The notes under the pieces: model-generated | Seen by the model: the letters and a program-made list of their open reading frames with translations, nothing else | Databases searched by the model: none | What the model was told of the DNA's origin: nothing | NCBI GenBank assembly: GCA_002928955.1 | Contig: PERT01000006.1 | Span: forward strand, 21,621 to 85,620 | Direction: 5' to 3' | From: Hyphomicrobium sp. | Lineage (GTDB): Bacteria > Pseudomonadota > Alphaproteobacteria > Rhizobiales > Hyphomicrobiaceae | DNA: 64,000 nucleotides | Made by a program: the position numbers and the translations under genes | Shown: positions 34,097-42,067 of the stretch, in pieces | How the letters are laid out: every line of letters begins with the position of its first letter | Numbering within the stretch: the stretch's first letter is position 1

Positions 34097-34890
34097 TTGA
34101 GCCTTTTCTTCTTCGTGCGCTGGCCGCCGGCATCGGCCTCGCGATCGTCGCGGCGCCCCTCGGCTGTTTCGTCGTCTGGAACCGAATGGCCTATTTCGGC
34201 GAGACAGTGGCTCAGGCCAGTCTGCTCGGCGTCGCTTTCGGGCTGATGTTCAAGCTTGATCTCACGCTGAGTGTAATGTTCGTGGCGCTCATCGTCGCTG
34301 GCCTGCTGATCCTGGCGGGACGCCAGACGGCAGTGCCCACGGACTCCATCCTGGGCCTCATGCACTTCGGTGCGCTCGCCTCTGGCGTAATCGCCACCGC
34401 TCTTGTGCGCGGACCCTCGATCGATCTCATGGGCTATCTGTTCGGCGATGTATTCGCCGTCACGGGGGAGGATCTCTTTTGGGTCTACGGTGGCGGTGCG
34501 CTCGCGCTCCTGGCCATGGCTGGGCTGTGGTCCTCGCTGTTGCGTCTCGCCGTGCACGAGGAATTGGCTGCGGCTGAAGGTGTCTCCCGACATCGCGTTC
34601 GCATAGGCTTCACGTTGGTGCTTGCTCTGACCATCGCAATCGGGATGAAGATCGTCGGCATTCTTCTGGTTATTGCCTTCCTGATCGTGCCTGCGGTCGC
34701 AGCACGGCCGTTCGCCGAAACACCGGAGCGCATGGTGGTGCTCGCAGCGCTGGTTGGCGTCATGAGCACGATCCTGGGGTTGGCGCTTTCCACCGCGATC
34801 GATGCGCCGGGCGGGCCATCTGTCGTCCTTGTGATGGCGGTGCTCGCCGGCCTCGCCCTTGCTGCGCCGGGCGTCCGCCGGTCGCCGTGA
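34093..34890 (+). CDS. znuB: Zinc ABC transporter permease ZnuB
   Basis: A 265-residue integral membrane protein of the ABC-3 permease family with about seven to eight hydrophobic spans. It begins IEPFLLRALAAGIGLAIVAAPLGCFVVWNRMAYFG in the family manner; the motif DLMGYLFGDVFAVT is typical of ZnuB. It starts with GTG, 4 bases inside the znuC stop, so translation is coupled. It forms the membrane channel for ZnuC. Confidence 0.93.
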   Translation: MIEPFLLRALAAGIGLAIVAAPLGCFVVWNRMAYFGETVAQASLLGVAFGLMFKLDLTLSVMFVALIVAGLLILAGRQTAVPTDSILGLMHFGALASGVIATALVRGPSIDLMGYLFGDVFAVTGEDLFWVYGGGALALLAMAGLWSSLLRLAVHEELAAAEGVSRHRVRIGFTLVLALTIAIGMKIVGILLVIAFLIVPAVAARPFAETPERMVVLAALVGVMSTILGLALSTAIDAPGGPSVVLVMAVLAGLALAAPGVRRSP

Positions 34891-34982
34891 GCGGTCATGC
34901 CCGCGGACGGCGTGCCATCAGCCAAAAAGTCGTGCATGGTATTGAGATGCGCCAAAATCCTTGAGTTCATAACCCAGCCGCC

Positions 34983-35732
34983 ATGCTTCTCGATGTTGAA
35001 GATCTACTTGATTTCTACGCGACCCCGCTGGGCCAAGTGGTCCGGCGCCTGCTCGGCCGGCAGATCCGCGCCCGCTGGCAGAATGTCAGCGGCCAGGTGG
35101 TGCTTGGCCTTGGGTTTGCCTCACCCTACATCGGCATCTATCGTCACAGCGCATTGCGGCTCGGCGCGCTGATGCCGGGCAGCCAGGGTGCACTCGTGTG
35201 GCCATCGACGGGGCCGACGCGCAGCGTTCTGGTCGACGAAGCGCAGCTGCCGCTTCCGGATAATTCCGTCGACATGCTGCTGGTCGTCCATTGCCTCGAG
35301 GCTGCTGGGCGTCCCGGACCCTTGCTTCGCGAAATATGGCGGGTGCTCGCACCCGAGGGCAGTCTTCTGCTGATCGTTCCCAACCGGCGCGGCGTTTGGG
35401 CGCGCTTTGATCGTACACCGTTCGGCCAGGGCCGGCCCTACAGTCGCGGCCAGCTCGAACAGCTTTTGGTCGATGCGACCTTCACGCCCATCGGCTGGGG
35501 CAACGCGCTGCACGTACCGCCCATAGATCGGCGCCGGCTGCTGCTCGGCTGGGCGCCGTCGCTGGAGAAAATCGGCGCGAGCGTTTGCCCAGGATTCGGC
35601 GGTGTGATCATCGTGGAAGCCAAAAAGGAGCTGATAGCTCCAATCGGAAAAGTCGTCCGTGCCCGCGCCGCCACACAACTCGCACCGGCGCCAGCTCGCG
35701 GCAGCGCTAAATCGAGCTCGCGGCAGCGCTAA
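34983..35732 (+). CDS. Class I SAM-dependent methyltransferase
   Basis: A 249-residue protein. VVLGLGFASPYIGIY stands for the SAM-binding loop. AQLPLPDNSVDMLLVVHCLE and REIWRVLAPEGSLLLIVPN are the standard post-motif patterns of the Methyltransf_11 type. The target is unknown. The last residues (SAKSSSRQR) and the stop codon come from a 22-base tandem repeat at 35693-35758, so the C-terminus has been set by repeat expansion. It is 92 bases after znuB and may be read with it. Confidence 0.85.
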   Translation: MLLDVEDLLDFYATPLGQVVRRLLGRQIRARWQNVSGQVVLGLGFASPYIGIYRHSALRLGALMPGSQGALVWPSTGPTRSVLVDEAQLPLPDNSVDMLLVVHCLEAAGRPGPLLREIWRVLAPEGSLLLIVPNRRGVWARFDRTPFGQGRPYSRGQLEQLLVDATFTPIGWGNALHVPPIDRRRLLLGWAPSLEKIGASVCPGFGGVIIVEAKKELIAPIGKVVRARAATQLAPAPARGSAKSSSRQR

Positions 35733-35758
35733 ATCGAGCTCGCGGCAGCGCTAAGTCG
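35693..35758. repeat. Tandem repeat, 3 x 22 bases
   Basis: Three contiguous copies of a 22-base unit beginning AGCTCGCGGCAGCGCTAA. The third differs by one base, and a partial fourth follows. The second and third copies lie at or beyond the methyltransferase stop codon, which is TAA within copy 2. The period is not a multiple of 3, so each copy is read in a different frame. Confidence 0.9.
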
Positions 35759-35878
35759 AGCTCGCCGCGGCGCATGAACGCAAGGTCATTCGGTGTCTGG
35801 TCAGAAACAGTCGTGATCTCGTTGCGCGCCACCTCGCTTCTGAAGCGAAAGGTCGGCTGCGGTCGAGCAATCAGAGCT

Positions 35879-35910
35879 GCGGGCGAAACGATATCGCCCG
35901 CGGCCCTTTT
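35879..35910 (+). terminator. Hairpin with T run
   Basis: A perfect 8-base stem GCGGGCGA/TCGCCCGC with a 7-base loop (35879-35901), followed by GGCCCTTTT. On the plus strand this would end transcripts from the methyltransferase gene and shield the convergent sorB. The rest of 35733-35935 shows no gene. Confidence 0.5.
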
Positions 35911-35935
35911 CAAAACAACGGTGGGCTGGCGTTGC

Positions 35936-36304
35936 TCATTCGAAGGGGTTCCGCCAGCCTGCTCTCGCCTTGGCCGGGAACGCTGTCGACAAATAGTCGA
36001 GGAGCTCTTTGCGCCCATCTCCCTCGGTCTTCGGAAGCGCATGCTTCTCTTGCATCCAGTCCAAAGTCTCGTTCCACTGGTCGCGGTTGAGACGCTGCTG
36101 AGACACCAATTTGAAGCTGTGGCATGCGGTGCAAAAGTAGAACGTGTTCTCCCGATGCGGGCCGTCCGGATAATTCTCGGGCTTGTCGTCGGCCTTTTCG
36201 GCTGTCTGACACCAGCCTGGAGGTGCTGCGACGAGCGCCATGGTGATGGCCAGGAGGGCGATTGCCGCCCTGGCCCCGCGCAATTGAAGCGTGGCTGTGA
36301 ACAT
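35936..36304 (-). CDS. sorB: Cytochrome c subunit of sulfite dehydrogenase (SorB-like)
   Basis: A 122-residue exported monoheme cytochrome. The signal peptide IALLAITMALVAAPPGWCQ precedes a single heme site CTACH, near residue 61. It starts 8 bases after sorA on the same strand, so it should be the electron acceptor subunit of the periplasmic sulfite:cytochrome c oxidoreductase. The frame is open further upstream, but ATG 36304 directly precedes the signal peptide. Confidence 0.82.
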   Translation of the reverse strand: MFTATLQLRGARAAIALLAITMALVAAPPGWCQTAEKADDKPENYPDGPHRENTFYFCTACHSFKLVSQQRLNRDQWNETLDWMQEKHALPKTEGDGRKELLDYLSTAFPAKARAGWRNPFE

Positions 36305-36312
36305 CGTCTGTC

Positions 36313-37665
36313 TCACCCGACCAGAACCGCGATTCGATGCATCGGATTGCCGCCGTAACCGGATGGGTTCCAGTTGGGGGCGACATGCGGCTGCAACTTG
36401 CCTGACCCGTCGGTCGCCCGGACCCACACCTCGTAATAGCCGTCGCTCGGCAAACGGACCTTGCCGCTCCACCGCGTCCAGTCGAAGGGATTGGTGGTCT
36501 TTGCGAGGCTCATGCCGGCCCATGACGAGCCGAAGTCGATCGAGACATCGACTTTCGAGATCGGCAGGTCACCAGCCCACGCGGCGCCGCGCAACGCGAC
36601 CTCGGATGTGCCCGCTGCGAACTTGGCTCCGTTCATGGGACTCGAGATGACCGAGCGAACGGGCATGGACTCCATAACCTTGAAGTTGTTTGGATCAGCC
36701 TTGGCGCCTGGGACCATGGGCTTGATCGGAAGGCGATAGCTCGTACCGCCCATGCCCGAGCCGTCGTGCTCCTTGTCGCGAATCCAGATGCGCTTGAGCC
36801 ACTTGTGGGACGCCGACCCGGCCCAGCCAGGCACCACCAGACGCAGCGGTCCACCGTGGATCGCCGGCAGAGGCTCCCCGTTCATGGCCCACACCAGCAG
36901 GGTATGCTCATCCAACGCTTTTGGTATGCGCACGCCACGTGACAGCGTCTCCTTCGAGGCGTCCCCAGACAAGTGCACGTCGGCGCCGTAGTGGGCGGTA
37001 TAGACCGCCGACGACTTCAGGCCTGCCGCCTCAAGGAGGTCGCGCAGGGGCAAGCCCGTCCACTCCGGACAACCGGCGCCGCCGTTGGTCCATTGGTTGC
37101 CGCGTGCGGCCGGCGTATAGAATGACCGTCCGTTCCCACCGCATTCGAGCACCATGCGCAGCTTGCGCGGCTTGCCACGAGCCTTCAACTCGCCAAGCGT
37201 CACTTCGAGCGTCTTGTTCACCTCGCCATCGATGGTCAGCTTCCAGCTGTCCGGATTCGTTGGCGCCTCGGGAGGTATACCGTTGTTGCGGATGAACAGC
37301 TTCGTGTAGGGAGTCGTATCGTCGTCCAACAGATGCTCGGGCGTCTCAGCAACCAGCGGCTTGTCGCCAATGACTACGAGCCCCTTGTCCTTGCCAGGGA
37401 ATTCGAGGAACTGCGGACCGGCCGCCGCACCCGTGGGGGCCGAGGCGGATTTGTCCTGCGCAAGGGCCGCCGGCACCAGACCGGCCGGCATGTTGGTGGC
37501 AAATGGAATGGTGGCACCCACAGCGGCACCGACGGCCGCAATGCCAGCTCCGCCTAGGAAGCCGCGGCGTGTGGCGTCCGTGCGCCGACCAAAAACCACG
37601 GCGTCGGCCCGCTCGGGGTCGCCGGAAAACAGTTCGTCGATGGATCTTTCGGTTGTTTTTGTCAT
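36313..37665 (-). CDS. sorA: Sulfite dehydrogenase molybdopterin subunit (SorA-like)
   Basis: A 450-residue sulfite oxidase-family enzyme. A twin-arginine signal (TRRGFLGGAGIAAVGAAVG) directs export of the folded molybdoprotein. VLECGGNGRSFY carries the molybdenum-ligating cysteine. The C-terminal part is the Mo-co dimerisation domain (WTRWSGKVRLPSDGYYEV). It oxidises sulfite to sulfate in the periplasm and passes electrons to SorB. ATG 37665 (MTKTTERS) was chosen over an upstream start because it lies properly before the Tat signal. An ECF sigma/anti-sigma pair is just upstream. Confidence 0.9.
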   Translation of the reverse strand: MTKTTERSIDELFSGDPERADAVVFGRRTDATRRGFLGGAGIAAVGAAVGATIPFATNMPAGLVPAALAQDKSASAPTGAAAGPQFLEFPGKDKGLVVIGDKPLVAETPEHLLDDDTTPYTKLFIRNNGIPPEAPTNPDSWKLTIDGEVNKTLEVTLGELKARGKPRKLRMVLECGGNGRSFYTPAARGNQWTNGGAGCPEWTGLPLRDLLEAAGLKSSAVYTAHYGADVHLSGDASKETLSRGVRIPKALDEHTLLVWAMNGEPLPAIHGGPLRLVVPGWAGSASHKWLKRIWIRDKEHDGSGMGGTSYRLPIKPMVPGAKADPNNFKVMESMPVRSVISSPMNGAKFAAGTSEVALRGAAWAGDLPISKVDVSIDFGSSWAGMSLAKTTNPFDWTRWSGKVRLPSDGYYEVWVRATDGSGKLQPHVAPNWNPSGYGGNPMHRIAVLVG

Positions 37666-37805
37666 CTCGGCGTCTCCTCCAGATGTTGTTGGCTCGAACG
37701 AGCGATACCCCTGGTGCAGACGTTGCGACCGAAAAGGTGTGCGAAGTTGAGCGATAGGAGGAGACGAATGAGCGGAGTGCAATATTCCACGGCGCAACAA
37801 AAAAT

Positions 37806-38606
37806 TCAGCTGCAGGCCGCGCCGGTCCGAGCGGCGTTCTGCAGAGCCAGGCGGACATCGCGATCGAGCTTCATGTCACGCTCGATGATCCGCTCGATGA
37901 TGGCAGCCAGCGAGGCCAGGCGCTCCGGGTCCATGCCCCTTGCAACAACCGCATACTCCAGCCACTCGGCCGTCCATACATAACCAGCCAGCTCGCCCAG
38001 GTGGACCGCTTGCGGAGGTGATGTTCGTCCGCCGTGCTCGCCCCGTCCAATCCACAAGCCGAGCCGGCACCCATTCGGTCCGACATAGCCATAGAAGACC
38101 GCCTGCCGGTCTCTGGGCTCGGTCGCGTCGCGAAAAACAAGCCGTAGCCTCGCCTCGCCGAGATCGGGCGGCTGACCCATCGGCTGCCAGTCAAGCGGCC
38201 GCTGATGATCGCCGCCGCCGTCATTGCCGGTGATCCATCGATCATAGATAGCCGCGGCCGCACTGAGCCCGCTCAGCTCCAGTACCCGTGCGGGTGCCGG
38301 GGGTACGGGCGCCGGCCGCAGCAATGCGAAGGACATGAGGGCCACGGCCAGCACGACAATCGCAGCGCCTGCGACGCCGGCCCAGGCAAACGACCGTCTT
38401 GGTGGCACGGATCGGGCGGGAGTTCGCAGGGGCGGCGGCATCTCGCTTTTGCCTGCTTCGGCCACGCACGCCTTCAATCGCGCAAGCGAGGCGACGCGTG
38501 CCGCCAAGTCAGGATCTAGCGCCAGCGCGCCAGCAACCTCGGCATTGCCCTGCGCATCGAGCTCGCCATCAACGTAGGCATTGAGTTTATCCCAACCGAT
38601 CGCCAC
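37806..38606 (-). CDS. Transmembrane anti-sigma factor
   Basis: A protein of about 266 residues with an N-terminal cytosolic segment (DKLNAYVDGELD, typical of zinc-less or zinc anti-sigma N-termini), one membrane span (GVAGAAIVVLAVALMSFALL) and a periplasmic domain. GTG 38606 overlaps the end of the sigma gene by 20 bases; a longer ATG frame starts at 38657. The coupled position after the ECF gene identifies it as that factor's membrane-bound antagonist. Confidence 0.78.
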   Translation of the reverse strand: MAIGWDKLNAYVDGELDAQGNAEVAGALALDPDLAARVASLARLKACVAEAGKSEMPPPLRTPARSVPPRRSFAWAGVAGAAIVVLAVALMSFALLRPAPVPPAPARVLELSGLSAAAAIYDRWITGNDGGGDHQRPLDWQPMGQPPDLGEARLRLVFRDATEPRDRQAVFYGYVGPNGCRLGLWIGRGEHGGRTSPPQAVHLGELAGYVWTAEWLEYAVVARGMDPERLASLAAIIERIIERDMKLDRDVRLALQNAARTGAACS

Positions 38607-39123
38607 GTGATCTCCGTCGCGCTCGATCGAGCGAGCGCACTGTTCCGCCGATGACATCCAGCAGGGCGAGCCGCGCGCGGCTCAGCCGGCTCATGACCGT
38701 TCCCAGGGGCACTCCCAGAATATCCGAAACCTCCGCGTATCTGAAGCCCTGGATGTCGACAAGCTCAATGATTTCGCGATGATCGGGGGCGAGCCGATCC
38801 AAGCCTTGCCGGACACTCAGCGCTGCAATCACGCGGTCATCGAACCCCCAGACCTCAGTCTCTTCGATGGACGTGGCCGCGTGCTTTGATTCGACGATGG
38901 TCCTTCTGTGGCCATCGATAAAGTTGTTACGAACGATCTTGAACAGCCATGCGCGCAACATCACTGGCTCCTGCGGAGGGCTCGTCGCAGACAGCGCCGC
39001 CAAGGCAGCTTGTTGCAGGAGATCACTCGCACGGTCCCGGTCGCGCGTGAGTGTGACCGCATAGCCAAACAGACGCGGCCAGTTCTCCAACAGTTGACGC
39101 TCAATCTTGTCGTGCACGACCAT
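38587..39123 (-). CDS. ECF-type RNA polymerase sigma factor
   Basis: A 178-residue sigma-70 family protein with region 2 (RDRASDLLQQAALAAL, AWLFKIVRNNFIDGHRR) and region 4 (LAPDHREIIELVDIQGFRYAEVSDILGVPLGTVMSRLSRARL). Regions 1 and 3 are absent, as in ECF factors. It precedes its anti-sigma gene and then sorA-sorB, all on the minus strand, so the pair may control sulfite oxidation; this is inferred from position. Confidence 0.9.
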   Translation of the reverse strand: MVVHDKIERQLLENWPRLFGYAVTLTRDRDRASDLLQQAALAALSATSPPQEPVMLRAWLFKIVRNNFIDGHRRTIVESKHAATSIEETEVWGFDDRVIAALSVRQGLDRLAPDHREIIELVDIQGFRYAEVSDILGVPLGTVMSRLSRARLALLDVIGGTVRSLDRARRRSRGDRLG

Positions 39124-39459
39124 GAGCCTCCGTCAGACACGATCTTCCGCGCCAGTTGGTCAATGTACCCCACCAAGTTTAGAGTGTCGATCACGCGCGG
39201 GCCTACCAGAAATTTTTCATGGGGCGCTTTGCGATTGGGGTTTGGGAGTTACGATCGCAATCCCTCCGGATTCGAGATCGTCAAAACAAACGAAAATTGG
39301 CGCCGTTCCCGCCATCTGCCATGGAGTACGCATCAGAGGCAGGAACGATTGCCATCGCAGGTGATGGGGCCCGCCGTTTTCAGAAGCTCGCGGGTCGCGC
39401 TTGCGCGCTGTGAAGTTGCCCGCGGCGAGCGATTGCTCGCCCTCAACCGAACGCCCGTT
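39124..39459. other. Gap between tonB and the ECF sigma gene
   Basis: 336 bases with no supported gene. It lies after the tonB stop and before the ECF gene in the direction of transcription, so it should hold the ECF promoter and perhaps the end of the exbB-exbD-tonB transcript. No clear terminator hairpin was found. Confidence 0.4.
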
Positions 39460-40230
39460 TCAACGCGTTATGAAGCGGAATGGTACGCTGACGACCATCG
39501 TCGGCGAGCCCAGACCGTTCGGGAACGGCGGAAACGGCGATGAACGCTGGATGGCTGCCAAGGCCGCCTCGTCGAGCTTGCGCGAGCCCGAACTCGACGC
39601 GATCTCGTTGGCGACGAGGTTGCCCTTGGCATCGACCGTGAACCGGACCACGACAGTGCCGGTATCATCGCTATTGGGCTTGATCTTTTTGCGCTCAATC
39701 TGGCCACGCAGCTTGCCGAGGTAGGCTGCGCGCAGACTGGCATCACCGCCTTTTTTGTTCGCCGACGACGTCTTCTCCTCGGCAACCACCACCTGTTGCA
39801 CCGGCTCGACCGCCGCGACCTCCTGCATCCGTACCGGCTCGACGGGTGGCGGCGTCTCGCGCAGAATCTCTTGCTCCTCGACCGGTTCAACCTTCGACGC
39901 AATAACCTCCGATTTCTCGACAATCTCCGGCGGCGGTTCCGTCGGCTTGATTTCCTGTTGCGGTTCTTCGGTCGCCGCGGTTGCCATCTGAGGTGCCACC
40001 GCGGCCTGGGCTTCGACGGGCGTCTCTTGCGCAGCCTGTTCGACTTCGGCGATCTCGCCAAGCTGCGACAGCCCCTCGATGGCAATGCCCTGCTCGATGC
40101 GGAGGATGTCGGTGCCGTCGCCTGCCTCGAACGAGCGGCTGCCAGCCTGAATAGTCACGAACGACAGCGCCAGTCCGGCGTGCAACAGCGCCGAGATGCC
40201 CCAGGTCGAAAATTTCAAAGCTGACGACAT
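39460..40230 (-). CDS. tonB: TonB-family energy transducer
   Basis: A 256-residue protein: N-terminal membrane anchor (WGISALLHAGLALSFVTI), then a Pro/Glu/Val-rich spacer of about 90 residues, then a C-terminal TonB domain (VVRFTVDAKGNLVANEIASSS and SSPFPPFPNGLG). It passes proton-motive force from ExbB-ExbD to outer-membrane receptors. It follows exbD by 10 bases. The receptor at 42068-44815, divergent from this operon, is its probable client. Confidence 0.9.
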   Translation of the reverse strand: MSSALKFSTWGISALLHAGLALSFVTIQAGSRSFEAGDGTDILRIEQGIAIEGLSQLGEIAEVEQAAQETPVEAQAAVAPQMATAATEEPQQEIKPTEPPPEIVEKSEVIASKVEPVEEQEILRETPPPVEPVRMQEVAAVEPVQQVVVAEEKTSSANKKGGDASLRAAYLGKLRGQIERKKIKPNSDDTGTVVVRFTVDAKGNLVANEIASSSGSRKLDEAALAAIQRSSPFPPFPNGLGSPTMVVSVPFRFITR

Positions 40231-40240
40231 GCCCTATCCT

Positions 40241-40761
40241 TCAAGGTCCCGCGGGACTGCGGATCGGATTGCCCGCGTCTGCGGATGGAGGTTGGACCGC
40301 GACCGGGCCGCTTGCAGCCACGGCATCCTTTCCAGGCTTTGGCTGCGTCAACAGCGACAGCCGCTGAAATCCGCTTTCGCCAACCCGGCTCAGCACCTCC
40401 ATGACATCCCCATAAGACCGCGACTTGTCGGCGCGGACGTAGACGACAGTGTCGCCTTCCGCGGCTTTCAACGCCTGAAGGCGTGGAACCAATGTCGCCG
40501 CCGTCACTGGCTCATCGCGAATGTAAAGCGCACCGTCTGCAGCGACGGTCACGACCATCGGTTTCTTGGGCTGGCTCAGCCGTTTTGCCGCGCTGTTTGG
40601 AAGATCGACGGGCACTCCCGCGACCAGGAGCGGCGCGGCGACCATGAAGATGATGAGCAACACGAGCATCACGTCGACAAATGGTGTGATGTTGATTTCG
40701 GCCATGGGCCGATAGGTGGCGTCGTCGTCGCCTGACGATCCGCTGCCGAGCGACATACCCA

Positions 40762-40762
<1 letters not shown>
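40241..40762 (-). CDS. exbD: Biopolymer transport protein ExbD
   Basis: A 173-residue protein with one membrane span in the family context MAEINITPFVDVMLVLLIIFMV, where the Asp is the conserved proton-path residue. A periplasmic domain follows. It forms the proton-driven motor with ExbB. The start shares a base with the exbB stop, and tonB follows. The C-terminal 30 residues are Pro/Ala-rich. Confidence 0.93.
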
Positions 40763-41457
<695 letters not shown>

Positions 41458-42067
41458 GACGGGTCTTGAAGCCTCGGCGGTTGGTGCTGGTGGGCGTGTT
41501 GGGCAATAGCGCGCGATGGCGGCGCCAGTCAGGCATGGTCTCGGTTACTGAGGCGCGATCCATCGCACCACATGATGTTATGAAATCGTCTCTGTGAGCG
41601 TTGTCAATGTTTCGAGCGACTGGCGGTGGATGCCGCAGATCGGGGCCGCGCACGCTTCCAGGCCGGCCGCAAGCAGAAAGTAAAAATGCACGACACCTCT
41701 CTGCCCCGATTAACGCAAACGCCGGATCTCATAGTTCGTGCGGATGCATTTGTATGCAATGCCTCAGCAGACTGTGTCGCGACCGCAACATTCCACGAGC
41801 AATGTAACAATCGTGCGCCAATTCGCAATGGAAGTTTCTTGCTCGGGCTGCATCAGCCAAACTACAACAGCCGAGCTAACATGATGAATTTATAGGAAGA
41901 TCCGGAATTTTTCCCAATCGGGAATTATTCCCGATTTGGACCGGGGTTAGGGTTCCCCGTTCGCCGAGTACAAGACAATGGCGGGATGCATCTCGATGGG
42001 CGCAAATCACATTAGATTGCAAAGACGTCAGGTGCCGCGGCGGGTGTGTGGAGAAAATGGGGCGAAG
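41458..42067. other. Divergent exbB / TonB-dependent receptor control region
   Basis: 610 bases without a credible gene. It contains a stem with bulge between GCTCGG (41841) and CCGAGC (41876) and, 130 bases before the receptor start, the perfect palindrome at 41916-41936. Both promoters must lie here. Confidence 0.5.
41916..41936. promoter_or_regulatory. Perfect 21-base palindrome, possible operator
   Basis: AATCGGGAAT and ATTCCCGATT face each other across a single T. Just upstream, GGAATTTTTCCC (41904-41915) repeats the same GGAAT/TCCC theme, so two related dyads lie side by side. The position before the receptor gene fits a repressor or activator site; the binding protein is unknown. Confidence 0.55.

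Noticed and set aside
35693..35758. CRISPR array
   Set aside because: The 22-base units are directly adjacent without spacers.
41604..41828. Short minus-strand frame in the exbB-receptor gap
   Set aside because: No motif, no ribosome site and codon use unlike neighbouring genes.
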